Assembly: GCA_021613535.1 (NCBI GenBank)
Contig: CP075494.1
Span: 13,454,001-13,518,000 of the forward strand
DNA length: 64,000 bases
Direction of reading: 5' to 3'
From: Adineta vaga
Lineage: Eukaryota > Rotifera
Part shown: positions 47,424 to 61,474 of the stretch, in pieces
Layout of the letters: every line of letters begins with the position of its first letter
How positions within the stretch are numbered: position 1 is the first letter of the stretch
Translations under genes and position numbers: made by a program
Notes under the pieces: model-generated
Database searches by the model: none
The model's input: the letters and a program-made list of their open reading frames with translations, nothing else
What the model was told of the DNA's origin: nothing

Positions 47424-49784
47424 ATGAACGAACAATTTTTACAAGAACCAACATTGACTTTTCTTGAATCATATCAAAATCATTTACATATTTCATCTGC
47501 ATCGGAGATATTTGTGTTATCATTATCGAAATTAAAATTCAGTTCAATTGGCGATATTGGACAATTTAGTTATATAAAAATATGTGATTTAAGTTCGAAT
47601 TTTATTCAATCAATTGATAATCTTCTTCTCCATTGTCGACAATTGATTAAACTTGATTTACATTCGAATCGAGTGAGAATAACTTGATTAAAAAGTCTTT
47701 TTTTTATCAATATTGTCTTCTTCTTGTTTGTTTTTAGATTAGTAAACTACCTGATGAAGAACTTTGGACAGAAATGAAACAACTAAAAATTCTTTATCTA
47801 CATGATAATCTTTTATCATCATATGATGATATCAAACATCTTTCTTATGCACCTACTCTAGAAATTTTAACTCTTTATGATTCACCGTTGAGTTTAAAGA
47901 AAAATTATCGACATCATGTTGTTAATAGTATTTGGACATTGAAAGTAAAATTAATAACAATTCTGTTATCCTTCAGAGGAGATTTTGGTCTTTTTCATCG
48001 ATTAATATAGGCTTTAGATTCACATGTGGTTGCGGATGATGAAATTATTGAAAAAACTCATTTTCGTGAACCATTTACTGCATGTACAAATGCATTCAAA
48101 CTAAATGTTTACATTCCAACTACTAAGGTAGACAAATCGATCTAAAAAAGTCAATGTCATTCGTAGCTCTCTCTCTCTCTTCTCCGTATAGAATTCAACT
48201 CTGAAAACAGAATGGCAATTGATCAATCAACTCTATAAACAAATTAATCAAATTCAATCACATTGTTGTCCAGTACTTATTCTACAAAAAAACGTTCGAA
48301 TGTGGCTTGTGCATATACGATTGAAAAAGATGATTGCTTCTAAACAGAAGTAAAATTATAACATACATGTCGAAAATATACTTCAAACATTGTTTTGTTT
48401 AGAGTTATTCCTGAATTTCTTCGACGAAGAATTCTTTCACCATTAACTGCTTCATCAGGTAGATTTTCAATGTTTCCGAAACAATCTCGAGTATCAATGA
48501 TAACTGAACCAGTATCTCAAATTGAAGTTTGTTTTAACAATCTTTCGAAAAACAAAATCATTTAACTTCGATTTTTTTCTTCAGGCAAATAAACCTGCTG
48601 AACTATCTCAAAATAAACGTCATATTCGAATTCAAATGGATCAGATAATGAACATTCGAACTGATAAAATCAAAAGTGCAAAACATCTATCAACGAAAAA
48701 AGATTCATCAAAATCTGGTGTTGTTGATGATGATGATGATGATGATAAAACAACGTCAATTCTTCGTGGTAAAAAATCTCAAATTGTTGTTCATGAACCA
48801 ATCGAAGATCTTAACGATGAAATACGTGCAGCAAGACAATACGTTCAAAATATAAAAGATGAATCACATCTAAAACAACGTAAACGTCTTGACGAAATAA
48901 AAGAAAACAATACAGCAAATCGACAACCAATTAAATATCAAACAGCAGACGATCGACTCTTACGAACAATACATGGAAGTATGGCATTAGGATGTTTAGT
49001 AGCAATTGATAAAGCTTATACTGATCGAGCAAAGATTGAACGACGAAAATATCTTGTACAAGATGTTGAACAAATCAAACAAGATCATAATTTAAATAAT
49101 GCTTATATACAAGTAATATTGACGAAATCTGATTGTTTATTCACTTTTTGGTTGTCTTTCTAGCATATAAACGATGAACGTCTTACTGGAATCTATCGTG
49201 TGAAAGATCAAGATCGTAAGAAACAAGTTTATAATCGTCATCGTCTTGAACATACTCAAAATGAATTACATGATACTGTTCAAGAGCATCGTCTTCAACT
49301 TCTTGAACAACAAGAAAAACGTCGAGCACAAATTGCATTTTCTCAAACTTTCAATTCTCAACATATATCTATTTCGAATGCATTAAAACATCATGAAACT
49401 ACTGTACGAAATCAACGGCACGCACGACAAGCTCGTGAATCTGTTGCAAACAAGAAACAGAACACAGAAGAACAAGGACGATTAATTGAAAAATATTTAA
49501 CTCAACGTAAACATGCTCGACGTGCTCTATCCAATATTGAACGTAAACATTTGGATTTTCAAACAATGCGAGATGCAAGTGACCGTCTTTTACAAGCCCA
49601 ACAACGTGTTGCACATATACGTGCAAGAGATTCAAATATTCGACAATTTGGTATTATGAAAATGACACCACACACAGATGATACACGACCAAACGTACAG
49701 AGTTTAGCCGAATCGATGGCTGAACGTGGATCTCTCTTCGATACTATTACTGATCATATGGCTACTCAACAAACAGTTCAATAG
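47424..49784 (+). CDS. LRRIQ3: LRRIQ3-like leucine-rich repeat and IQ protein
   Basis: Seven exons (47424-47672, 47738-47944, 48011-48127, 48192-48349, 48403-48526, 48585-49112, 49164-49784), roughly 660 residues. Leucine-rich repeats open the protein: YIKICDLSSNFIQSIDNLLL, LIKLDLHSNRISKLPDEELW and LKILYLHDNLLSSYDDIKHL. The strongly conserved LRRIQ3 block follows: LKKNYRHHVVNSIWTLKALD with SHVVADDEII. An IQ-like calmodulin site is at VLILQKNVRMWLVHIRLKK. The C-terminal half is a long Arg/Gln/Glu coiled coil with an Asp run (VVDDDDDDDK). In animals the family is expressed with ciliary and sperm genes, so a ciliary role is likely but inferred. An aataaa lies near 49857. Confidence 0.88.
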
Positions 49785-52144
49785 ATAGTTGATATATTAT
49801 ACATAAAAAGTTTTCCATTCATGTTTTTCCTATTTTTTTATGCACAAAAAAAGCCTAATAAAACGATGCTTATTTTCAGCAATAAATGCATGAAAGATGC
49901 CTCCTCTTCTTCTTTTTTTTCTTTATATTATAAGAAACGAGAAAATAAGCGATAATTGAATCTGTTTTCTTCTATCTTCCCAAGAAATCTCTTTCTGTTC
50001 GGATTGATTGATATGTCATATCTTCGTTCCAATATATAATTTCTCAAGAGAATTAACTACTAAAAATAAAGAATCTATTATTGATGAAGAGGATTGTTTA
50101 TTGACAGAATATACTATTGATAACTTTGATCATCATCACATCTGTCTTTGTCATGCTAGATGTCTGAATGAAGAAGAACTTTCGCTGTTAATTCAATCTC
50201 AAAGACGATAAGAACATATTTACATATCGAGATATATATGTATATATATTTCTTTGACGATTATGATCATCGAAACCCGACTGACATTAGATCTACAAGT
50301 AACAACATTACAATTGCTGTCAATTTTTTCCAACCAAGTCAATGACAAAGACATGTATGTATAAAATTCGAAAGGTTCAGATTACTTAATCTTGAATGTC
50401 AATATAAAAATCTTTTTCATTCATCAAATCTTTCGTCTTGATATAATGAAGAAAGAAAGAAGGAAAGAAAGAGAAGAAAAAAAAATACTCAAATTCAATC
50501 AAGCTTTATTTCGATTGTATTGAATTTTTCTTTTGATCTATTAACAGAGCAAAAACAATCTATAATATATTTAATCTTCAAAGTGCTTGCATTCATTGAT
50601 GCTAAGTGTGCATTCTCTTTGTTTTCCACGATGAAAGAAAAGGAAAAAAAATATTGAATTGATATAATGAAAGTCAGATTTCATTTGTTGGTGTGTTTAT
50701 AGTGCGACTCTGACCTCATTGTTGTTGTTGTTGTAGTTTTTCTTCGTAATTCTTATCTTCTCAATTTCCTTAACAGAAGTTAGAAGTATCGTATTTTAAG
50801 TCTCATTTTTATATCTATTTCGTTTTGTTTTCGACATAGTTATGCAAGTTGGTAATAATATGAAGAAATTCTTCTGAATGGATTGAGAAGACCGATTAGT
50901 GCGTGATTATCACGCAGGTATTGCATGTATAAAAGCAAGAAAGAAAATGACACATATTTTGTTCGTTATTTCTAACTTATTGGATTCTTTTCTTTAACAT
51001 ATATTTTTCTTTTCTCTAATTCTCTCCTAAAAATACAAATACATGTAACGATTTTCTTTCTTTCTTTCTTTTTCTTCTATACAAAAAACATAATGAAAAT
51101 AATAACAACAACATCTCAGACAAAAACATTTCTCTGCAAATATAAGAAGATCATGCTCATTTTTTTTCTTCTCTTCAATTCACTTTATACCTCATTTCCT
51201 TCTCTATTCGATTCATCAAACAACACACATGCACAGTTTTTCTTTCTCTTCGTTCTCTTCGAGTGACAATAACAACAACAGAAAACTAGAGTCGCATGCG
51301 TTCAGTATAGAAAACGAAGAATTATTTTTGTCGTCATCGTTTCCATCGTTTATGTATCTAAGTAATGGGTGTGCACTACATTTTGAAAGGCTGATGATGA
51401 TGATGATGATGTTGATGATGATTGAAATAAAGAAAGGAGAGAAGAGACGAGAGAAAAAAGAGTTTTGTTATGTATATATAAAGGACATTTATAAACAAAT
51501 AATGTATTTCAGTGCAAAGAGTTGATTCTTTAAGACATGGAATTGGAATCTTGTATATCCTCATCGAATTGATTTGAAAGAGAAAGAAAAGAGTAAGTTA
51601 TTTATTAATTATCAACGGGAAATAGCCTATTAATATTTAATAAAAGTAATAAAAAAGAAAAATGAGAAAGAGATTTTTCTTTTCTATTTCATTCTTCTAA
51701 TCAATAAAGAAAAACGTGATTGAAAAGATTTTTTCTTCCTTCCTCTGAACTCTTACCTATTCTCTCGTACTCACACTTTCAATATTATTTTATCTCAACA
51801 AATTTCATATTTCAAAGGTTTCAGTACATATATTTGCATATATCGAAATAATAAGAATTCTCAATAGATATACGAAAGAAAAACATACTCGAATTTCTCA
51901 ATGAAAGTATTCATTGATATTTCGTTCACTTTCACAAAATCTGCAAGCGATAAACCACTTAAGATTTGACATATCCGATACATTTTGCGTGACAGAAATT
52001 TCGCTTTTACTTAAGAAACTCAAATGTCACTAGCTGTCATATTCTTCTGACGTCTTTCCTTTTGTGATTGTTCATGATTTTTCTTCTTCATTCCTATACT
52101 CTGTTATTTTTAGTGTTGTTCAATTCATTTATCGAAATTTTCAC
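49785..52144. other. intergenic region
   Basis: A coding-like open stretch at about 50055-50211 (KESIIDEEDCLLTEYTIDNF, ending IQSQRR) has no start or partner exon that I can place; it may be an orphan exon or chance. GAA/CTT-rich runs occur near 50450-50480, 51050-51080 and 51400-51450. No other feature seen. Confidence 0.45.
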
Positions 52145-53850
52145 ATGGCTTCGATTCGTTCGATTAACTCAGCTAAACCGCCTGATCGGTTATTAAATTC
52201 ACGAGTTGCACGAGCATCATCTTCTATTGCATCCCTTTCTCCTAAAAAACTTAGTCTCACAAAAACAACTCCCATTGCTGTAGCAACTACAAAACGAAGA
52301 AAATCTTCCCGAATGTCTTCGAAAAAAACTTTATCAACATCAAAAACATCCCCAGGTCGTCTTGATTTATCATCAACTTTTCCTAGTACTACTACTACTA
52401 CTACTACTACATCACAATCAGATGAAATAGTCAATAAAATGGCATCGACAACAATCAATGATATTCCTAGTCCTAGCAACACCGATTTACTCAGTGCAAC
52501 TTCAACAGCATCCACTATGTTCGAATTCGACAATAGCCTACTAGATAATAGACCAAGTGAAGAACCTCAGTACGATCTTTCTGCTTCAGCTAATCTAAAT
52601 GAAACAATTACATCGACGTCATCTTCAAGAAAGTCTTCAACACAAGATATACAATTTACAATCAATTCATTCGATATTATTCGAACAGTTGGCACGGGTA
52701 CGATTTGTTTTGTTTTTCAATTCAAAATACAAAATATTCTATTTTGATCATGTGTATATAGGAACATTCGGTCGAGTACAACTTGTTTGTCATCGAGAAA
52801 CAAATACATTCTATGCACTAAAACTAATGAGTATACGACAAGTTGTCGAATCAAAACAAGTTGAACATGTTCGAAATGAAAAAAAGATTCTTACAATGAC
52901 TGATCATCCATTTCTTGTACGTCTTCAATGGACAACACATACCAATAGTCTTCTATATCTTCTCTTCGAATATCTACCAGGTGGTGAACTTTTTCAAATG
53001 ATGAGAAAACGCGAAAAATTTGATCCAAAAATAGGAATATTCTATGCAAGTGAAGTTTTACTTGCACTCGATTATCTTCATCATTTAGATATACTTTATC
53101 GAGATTTAAAACCAGTATGTTTTATGGTTTAATTATTTCTCAACTTTTTTATTCTATTAATTCTTAGGAAAACATTATATTGGACATTGAAGGTCATATT
53201 CGTCTGGTCGATTTTGGTTTCGCTAAACAAACTAAAGAACGAACATTCACCCTTTGTGGTACTGTTGATTATCTTGCTCCAGGTTTATTTCATAATTCAA
53301 TTCATCATTCTTTTCTTTTTAAAACATCCTTCCTTTATTTCATAGAAGTTATTCAAAATCGTGGTCATCATAAAGCATCTGATTGGTGGGCATTCGGTAT
53401 ACTAATCTATGAAATGCTTGCTGGTAATGATTTATTATCGAAGGGAAAAAAGAATTGAACTTTAAACAAAAATTTTTTTGTTAATTTCTAGGTTATCCAC
53501 CATTCTATGATAGTGATCAATTTGCAGCATATCAAAAGATTCTTTCAGGCAAAATCGTATTTCCTCGCCATTTCGATTATGCTGCAAAACAACTTCTTCG
53601 TAAATTATTGAATACGGATCAATCTCAACGAATTGGTTCGGCGAAAAATGGTGGTGATGAAATTAAACGTGAACAGTGGTTTGTGGGTATTTCATGGAAT
53701 GATGTTTATGATCGAAAAGTAGAACCACCAATAAAACCTGTAGTTACATCACCAGGTGATGCAACGAATTTCGATTCATACGATGAATGTGACATGAAAC
53801 AATTACCAGCAGCAGCAAGATATGAAGTGCAACTATTTAAAGATTTCTAA
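52145..53850 (+). CDS. PRKX: PRKX/PKA-type AGC protein kinase
   Basis: Five exons (52145-52697, 52762-53114, 53168-53282, 53346-53423, 53492-53850), about 485 residues. A long Ser/Thr/Lys-rich low-complexity N-terminus of about 175 residues (with a Thr run) precedes the kinase domain: [68 protein letters not shown], the activation loop [20 protein letters not shown], and [20 protein letters not shown]. The AGC tail has PPIKPV and FDSYDE and ends QLFKDF, matching the hydrophobic motif at the PKA/PRKX C-terminus. Exon joins rebuild the Gly loop and DLKPEN exactly. All catalytic residues are present. cAMP regulation through R subunits is likely for the family but not shown here. Confidence 0.9.
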
Positions 53851-56043
53851 AGGAATATCAAACAAACATGTTTATATTAGAATGTTCAATGCTGTTTCAT
53901 CATTTTGTTTTTTCATTATTTTTGCACGTTGGTTTTTTCAATATTTCTCGTGAATTTTCTTATTATTTGTCCTTTCGGTGAATGTATATTAATGTAATTC
54001 GTGTCCTAGACAAAAGTATGTGCAGCAAAATAAAAAGAAAACAAACTTTGATAAACCACAAATTGTATAAAAGCATCGATGTTTGCTCTCCCTTTTTCAC
54101 TAGTTATTATTATCATCTATAGAATTATTCATAAAATACATATATACAACTCATTTATATTTATAGGAAGAGTTCCAAATATAGAAAGCTTTGAAAACAA
54201 AATCGTATTATTTCGTTTATTTTTAGCATATGACATTAGTCGGATTTATTTCAAAATAGAAATCTCGAGTTGCATTTTTATTTGATATAAATTGTGAGAA
54301 ATGATGAGAATAGCTTAATGCAAATCAAATCCAATTAATTTTTCTTAGAAATAATTATAACTAATTATGGAAACTTGAAACACAACTACCTTTATCTCTT
54401 ATGTATGACAATGAAAAACGAATAATATGATTGAAGTTTAAATTAGCGTGTTATAATTAGAAATGTACCAACGCATATTTTTTTTATGCTGTTTACGTTA
54501 ACCTACTCAATTTTTTGAAAGAAAAAAAAATATCTTTCGTCGGCGAAAAGCTTCTTACTATTGTCCGATCTAAAATTTATATTAATATCAGGAAATTTTA
54601 TTGTTTATTACCAATAATCATAAAGCTTTATAAAAATTACTACGGAAACGATATTTAGAGTTTATCAATGACACTCTACTTCGTCTTTCAATCAACATCA
54701 TTACACAAGCATCGCTCAAGTAGAGTCATGTCTTGGAATAATTTTATACATTCAATATAATATGTCAAGTTGAAACAATAGTTTGCTTTGAATAACTGAA
54801 TATGAATATTAGAATTAAAATTTAATTGAACGAAACAATTTTTCAATTGTAAACATGTGTGATAACAAAAAAGGTCACATAGTCATCTTTAACAAAGTAT
54901 TTTTACTTAAGTATGAATAGAATATGTTACGATCGTCGTCTTAACTTATAGAAACTTCGATATGTATATGACATGCACTGTTCCTACTGTCGAAATAAAC
55001 TACTTCTTTCTAGTAAAGAATAGCAGGATTCATCTGACAATGACCTTCATTGGTAGCTATTGTACTAAATATTAACTAACAATATTTCTATTTCTATAGA
55101 AATATAATTACACGAGGGCGTTCATATCAAAGTTTGTAGTCATATGAATTTGTTTTTGACTTTATCGTCATCGATTTGATCTGTTTCTGGATAAGATGCA
55201 GATGGAAAAATCACTCCGCTCGTCTATTTTCGACCATTACGAACGATAAATATCTGATAAAAACTAATAAAAAACGAACTTTCATCCAGATGATAGTCAT
55301 ACTAAAGGTCGATCGGAATCAACTTTGTATTATTTTATTTTATAATGTTAGTTAAACAATGCCGCTGAGCTTTGAGTTTCATAATAAATCATAATTTTAG
55401 ATGATAATACGAACAAATGCGTTCTTTTTAGGAAGATGATATGTTTAAAAACAGACATCCCGATCATTATCTTAACGGTGTACGATGCATAGTCAGTTTT
55501 GAACACGATGATTGCCTGTTACAGTAAGTTTGAGTTCAAATAAGGTTATTGAGTTTTTCTATGTCGAAAATGAAAGAATTGAGAGCAAAGCATCCGACTG
55601 ATGCACTTTTATGTCGTGAACGTGTTTTTATTCTATTAAAATTCAGCAAAATATAGTTATTATTTACAAAAATTATACATTAGTCAATATTCATAATGAA
55701 TATGTATGTCGCGAATGCCAAAGTAGACTAAATCGAATAATTTTCTGAAATATTTTATTGAGAAAAAATTTTTTCTATCTTACAATTTTGTAAACACACG
55801 TCGATGTTAGAAACTACTTTAGTCATATTTTCATTGTAAAATATGAAGTTAAGATTTGTTGTGCACACTTTCAAAACAACAATCATGTACTTCGAATTAT
55901 TCACAAAAAATAACCAATTTTCACATCGTACTAGAAACAAAAAGAGGACATTTTCGAAAGTACACATGACATTTTTTGTAAAACAAATACAGAGAAATAA
56001 AATCAACAGAAAAAAAAGAAAGAAATTTTTTTACAAGTAGTGC
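53851..56043. other. AT-rich intergenic region
   Basis: This separates the convergent ends of the PRKX-like gene and the Ser-rich gene. I see no exon, RNA gene or repeat end. Confidence 0.5.
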
Positions 56044-57877
56044 TCAAGGACTGTCTTTTCCTTGTGTGATACCGTTGGTTCCTGATTTTTTCTTTGTAAA
56101 TCGTCGTTTCCTTTCCCATTCAACTGTTTCAATTTGAAGTTTAGTTAATTGTGCTAGTTTGTTTAAAATATCTTGAGGACAATTAGTAAATGGATCAGAA
56201 TATTCAAAAAGATCTAAAGATAAAAATAAATTTCACTTAAAAAATGATTATATATGCAAATTAGTTATGAATTTTTAAATAACTTGAAGATCTTTCGTCT
56301 ATTTCCAATGAAAATAATTCAGCTATTTTCTTACCTTTCGAATTCATTGATTTATCTGTTTGATTACGTGATCTTATATTTTGACTGGTATTTCGTTGTA
56401 ATTGTTGAGATGTCATATATGTGGACGGCATCGTTGTTGTTGATGATTGTCTTGCTGGACGCATTGATGAAGGTATTTGTGATTTAAATCTTTCACTTGT
56501 AATTAATAAACTATTCGTTGCTGTTTCAGCTAATGCTCTTTGTCGAACACTACTACTACTACTACTACTTGTTATTGTACTTCCGTAAGCATAGAGGGAT
56601 GGATTGGATGATGGATGACTTGTTGTACTAGTCGCCATATTAGATAGATCGAGATTGCCTGATGTAATTACAGGCGAATCATGAGTTGTACGACGTTCTT
56701 AAAGAACAAATAGTATACGAATATAAATAGATATGCAAACAACACTTAATGTTAAAAAAGAAGAAAAAAAAAGGAATTTTTTTTCTGTTACTGCTTGCCG
56801 TGTTGGGCGTGTTTTATTTCAACATTTGATGTTGTCAATTCTCTTCTTCTTCTTTTTCACTCGTTTGCATTTGATTACCTTTCGTCAAGTCGTTCTCTTT
56901 TTTTTTCTTTTACAGTAACCAACCTATTTCTTCTGTCCTTCTTTCTTGGATAGAAACGTACTGTAATCAAGACACAAAGAACAAAAATGTGAATGTAGTT
57001 TTTGATTCAATATATATATATATGTTGAACTTAAAAGTTATTAATAGAAATATCGTATGTTGACGTACTTAGTCCCTCTGCTTTATATGTTAAACTTGAT
57101 TTGCATGTAGAAGAAGTAGAAGAAGAATAGTTTAGTGATTGTTTGGAAGGAGGTGGTGTTGAACTACGTGTTGTTGTTGTTGATGATGATGTTCCCAAAG
57201 ATAGAGAGGAATGTTTCATAGATAATCTTAAACCACCATCGTTGTTTTCTTTGGTATCTATTCGTTTAAAAAAATGATACAAGTTCATTTCAATGAATTT
57301 CTCTATTTGTTCACTCACTTTCTTTGGTTAATTTAAAGATAACCATGTGGTCATTAGAAGAATTTGTTTGTTGAATTGATTTTTTATTTAATGGAGTGGA
57401 AATTGTTTTAAATGACGAAACGTATCGTCTTGCAGATGTAGTCACTGTGATAAATGTAGGGTAAAATATAAATTAGATCAGATTGAAAAAGAAACGGAAT
57501 GAAAGCCTTGACTTTTCTTTTTGCTGTATATACCTTGACGAGAAATGTCTATTGATGATTGAGCAATACTTGATGAAAGTGAAGTCGACAATGTAGGTAT
57601 AAATGAATCATCGATCAGATGATTTTTCGGTAATATTAAACGTTCTGGTTTTCTTACTGAAGAAGAATATTGACCTGTTGATGGTCGACGAGCATCATAT
57701 TTCGATGAAAGTCTATGAAAATAAACAGGAATATAATCGATAAGTACTCGAATACTCAAATAACCCTTTATGAACTTCTCTTGTGGTTAATTTGGATAAA
57801 AGTTTTTGCCATTCAACTAAGGGAGTATAAACTGTATTACTCCAAATAAGATTTTCACAACTACTGGTACAAGTCAT
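56044..57877 (-). CDS. Ser/Thr-rich uncharacterised protein
   Basis: Six exons joined by in-frame splices, roughly 400 residues. The start MTCTSSCENLIWSNTVYTPL (57877) continues VEWQKLLSKLTTREVHKGLS across intron 1. The middle is low-complexity Ser/Thr/Arg with runs (TSSSTTTTRSSTPPPSK; ITSSSSSSSVRQRALAE). The end is more ordered and coding-like: LFEYSDPFTNCPQDILNKLA, QLTKLQIETVEWERKRRFTK, then KKSGTNGITQGKDSP. There is no signal peptide or membrane segment. The ordered ends and disordered basic middle would fit a cytoskeletal or centrosomal protein, but I cannot name a family. Confidence 0.65.
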
Positions 57878-60297
57878 TTGTATTTTAAAAAAAAGTACCG
57901 TATTATAAAACTCGTACGTGTTTATGCAAACTTTTCTCCTCTCATTGACGGTTGTCTTTCTAAATAATGAAATACTTACAAAAGAGAAAATAAGCTACTT
58001 TAAGTTATTTTTTCATTAAATGTCTTGCTATTTATTATCTTAAGTGATCGATGAGTAGGTTTCACATTTGTTTTCAATAATGAAAATAAAAATAACTGTG
58101 TCAGTAACCACCGTCAGCAGAATAGTTCTCAAATAGAGACGGTCATTACCTAGCATTTGTTCTTTTCATCTAGAATTATAATATGATTTAAGAGTAAGTG
58201 TTTTGATCTAGATTTCAATAGTATAGATACTGCAGTCTGTTGTATGTGTGACATGTGGTTGTTACATGGATGGAACAAAATCTTTCAATTAAAATTTAAT
58301 CAGATTTATTTCGAAATTATTCACTTGCTTCTAAACGTTTATTTCATTAATCTATAGCTAATCTCTTACTTTACGAATAATTAAAATAAATAAAGATGCA
58401 TTATGTCACAATTTTATTAGTTTATTTAGGTACGATTTCGACTTATTCTCGTGATATCAGCTAACTGTTATCTTATCTATAGAAGAGGTTGAAAAGTCTT
58501 TCATTGACGTATGTTATGAATCAAACACTGAGTTAGAAAGTACATTCATAAAATTCGATTGTCTGCTCTCCTAGATTTCCTTTTTCATTTCGACAAAATC
58601 GAACTCACTGATCAATAGTCATTTGTCTAGAGAAAGTAATAGATTTTCCTTGATGTCACACTCCTATCGAAAACTTTCATTGGACTCACTTCGTTGACGA
58701 ATTGAAGACAAAACCAAGGGATGCAGCAAACATTCTTCATACAATTTGTAGATAATTTGTCAATATATTTTTTATTAAAATATCCAAAGTGTTCGATGTA
58801 TAAATGTGGTTTTCAAACAAAAGAATAATATGCCTTCGGTTTATTAAACCTCTGGCATTAAAGAAGAAGAAATAGAAGGAGATTCTCACTTTTATGTTTG
58901 AATTGAAAAGAAATGAATAAAATATGGCATTGATTAAAGAAGGACGTTTCTAACAGAAAAATAGCAAAAGAGACAATATTGTAACCGTTGTTATTGACAT
59001 TCACTGATTCTTCTCCGTCTAGAATGTTTCTTTTTGAAAGCGATTAGTCGAAGTTGTCTTCAACTAATCGGTAAATTCCTTCTTTTGATAAGCGATTAAA
59101 GAGTATGATCAAATTGATAAAAAGATTGACGATTTTATAGGAACTAAAAATATATCTAATAACATTTCTTTTCAAAAGAAAGTAGAGCAGAATAAAAATA
59201 CTTCTTTATTGGTCTTTCTTCTGACATTTGATCAGAATCTTATGTATATATATATATATTTTTACATATAAGTTAAATATTTCATTTATATTAATGTCTA
59301 ACAAACACAGCATTTCAATCCGAGTGATGTTTTTTTTTGCAGAGCAATTCATATAAAAAGACTTGGATGATTCTTTTTTTAAATCAATAATCAGCATAGC
59401 TCATATAGATTGGTGAATTTAGTTGACATAAACACGATTTTAATTTATAACAGAAAATATTTTCCATGTCTATCACTATTCAATGGCACCGAGATCATTA
59501 TAGACAATGCGTAAACTAATACTATATTCTTATTTCTTTTTGTTTGACAATGAAAGAAAGAATTGGATAGACAGACAACAAATATATTTATGAAACACAA
59601 AGTAAAGTGAAGTGAAGTATTAAATGACAAAAGAGTGAAGGTGTCGATGATAGTAACAGTACAAATAGAAGTATTCATGTGATTTCTCAGTCAACGGTAG
59701 TCTAATTTCGATGTTTTTGTTGAAGTCACCTTCAAACTATATATACTCTCTACTTTATGTAACTGCTCGCCGTCAGACAATCTAAATTTAGTTACAAAAT
59801 TTGTAGGATTATTCATAACAACAGAAAATGAGTGTCTGAGTGCGAAACTGTCGTTTTTGAAAGCATATGTTGTTTAATATGAAAAGGAACAGAACAATTA
59901 TATGATTATCAGACTTGAAAATCATAGATGTCGCACATAGTCATATCCTAGTTATCAAAGCTCAAAAGATATGTTTGTTTTTGTTTATTGGTATCGATTG
60001 AAGCGCGATAAAGTCAGTTGGAAGAAAACTGAATGAAATCTATTTTCAATTAATTAATCTATCTATTCGAATATTTGATTTTTCTGGTTAACAATCAAGC
60101 CAATCCAAAATTCCCTCGTATAGAAGAGAATAGAAAGAAAGAAGGAAAGAAAAAGAAAAAAGAGAGATAAACATGATAAATAATAACTTCTATAATTACA
60201 TGTAAGTGAGATGCCAATGTAATTTTCAATAGTTTATTATTAATCTCTCGGAAGAAAAAAACATGTAGTTTAATTGTGCATAAGACAATAAATAGCG
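57878..60297. other. AT-rich intergenic region
   Basis: Flank between two divergent genes. Open frames are short and low-complexity and there is an AT dinucleotide run near 59245-59260. Nothing else seen. Confidence 0.5.
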
Positions 60298-60783
60298 ATG
60301 GGTAATATGGTAACATCAATACCAACTGCTGTTTCGTTACCAATTTTTGGAGTTGGTTTAACTACACTCTGCTTAAGTTTATGTTTTTGTTGTTATTTAT
60401 GGCGGTAAGTTATTGTGTTTTTTTTGTCAAATAAAAATCTTCCTTATTTATTTGTATATCGCTTTAGACTGAGAAGAGATACATTTCGAGAAAAAGGATA
60501 TCGAAAAGATCAATACATGCGATGTAAAGTTAAAAACTCCGTACGTACTATCCTATAGGATTAAACAAAGAATGCATATAAATCGAATTGTTATCTTTAG
60601 AGTTGTGTGATCTGTTTTGATGATTTTTATGAAGATGAAGAAATTGCCGTTTGTCCGTGTGAACATGCATTTCATAAACGTTGTTTATCACCATGGTTAC
60701 AACAAAATTGTACATGTCCAATGTGTAATATGTGTATCAAACCGGAAATATCTGGTTCTTGTCAATTACCCGATATGCTTTAG
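60298..60783 (+). CDS. RNF24/RNF122-like membrane RING finger protein
   Basis: Three exons (60298-60404, 60469-60540, 60601-60783), about 120 residues. The start MGNMVTSIPTAVSLPIFGVG leads into one membrane segment (LTTLCLSLCFCCYLW) and a short basic linker (LRRDTFREKGYRKDQYMRCK). A RING-H2 domain follows: SCVICFDDFYEDEEIAVCPC, EHAFHKRCLSPWLQQN and CTCPMCNMCI. Cysteines and histidines are complete. FCCYL next to the membrane and CPCxHAFHxxCL are RNF24/RNF122 hallmarks, and overall size and order fit. The probable role is a membrane-anchored E3 ubiquitin ligase in the endomembrane system. Confidence 0.9.
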
Positions 60784-61474
60784 ATAGATCTTTTCCTCAA
60801 CTTAGATTATTTGAATAATCTATTTTTCTCTTTAAACCATAAGCATTTTGTCAGTTACAACTGAGAAAAGGAAAGAAACCTACATTCATATATATGTAAA
60901 TACTCAAATGCTTTTTCTATTTTATTACACAAGTCAGTGGAAATCTTCTTTATTGTTGTTATTGTATTTATCTTTAATTTCTAAGAACAGTTTATTTATT
61001 TCAATCTTACTCTCCTATTGACATATGTTCTTTCTATATATATATATGATTTTATTTAATGGTAAAATAAAATGCTCAAATGATTTTCATCCATTGAAAA
61101 GAAAGTGTTTCTATTTTCAAGCAAGTACAAAATTGAAAGCAACATTTAAATGTATAATATTTATTTTACACAGATGACAATATTTTTCAGAAACATAGAC
61201 AAGCGAATGATAATTTATACAGCTGTAAAAAAGATTGTTTTTGTTATCAGGCAAATTTAAACAAAAGTAGTTTCAATTAATTGTATTTATTGAATACATA
61301 AGTCCCTATAGTTCACAATGTTGAAAAAAAAACAATCATTTATTAACTCAATGCATAATTCCTGTATATTATTTAATGTCATATCAAAAAAAAAGTAAAT
61401 TAATAGTATATACAAAATAACCGATTGTCTAATCAAAAAAAATTTAAAAAAAAAAGAAACCTGTATTAGTCATT

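Noticed and set aside
50008-50211. 67-codon frame ending IQSQRR after LRRIQ3
   Set aside because: The 3' half looks coding, but there is no credible start, acceptor or partner exon; kept only as a note in the intergenic entry.
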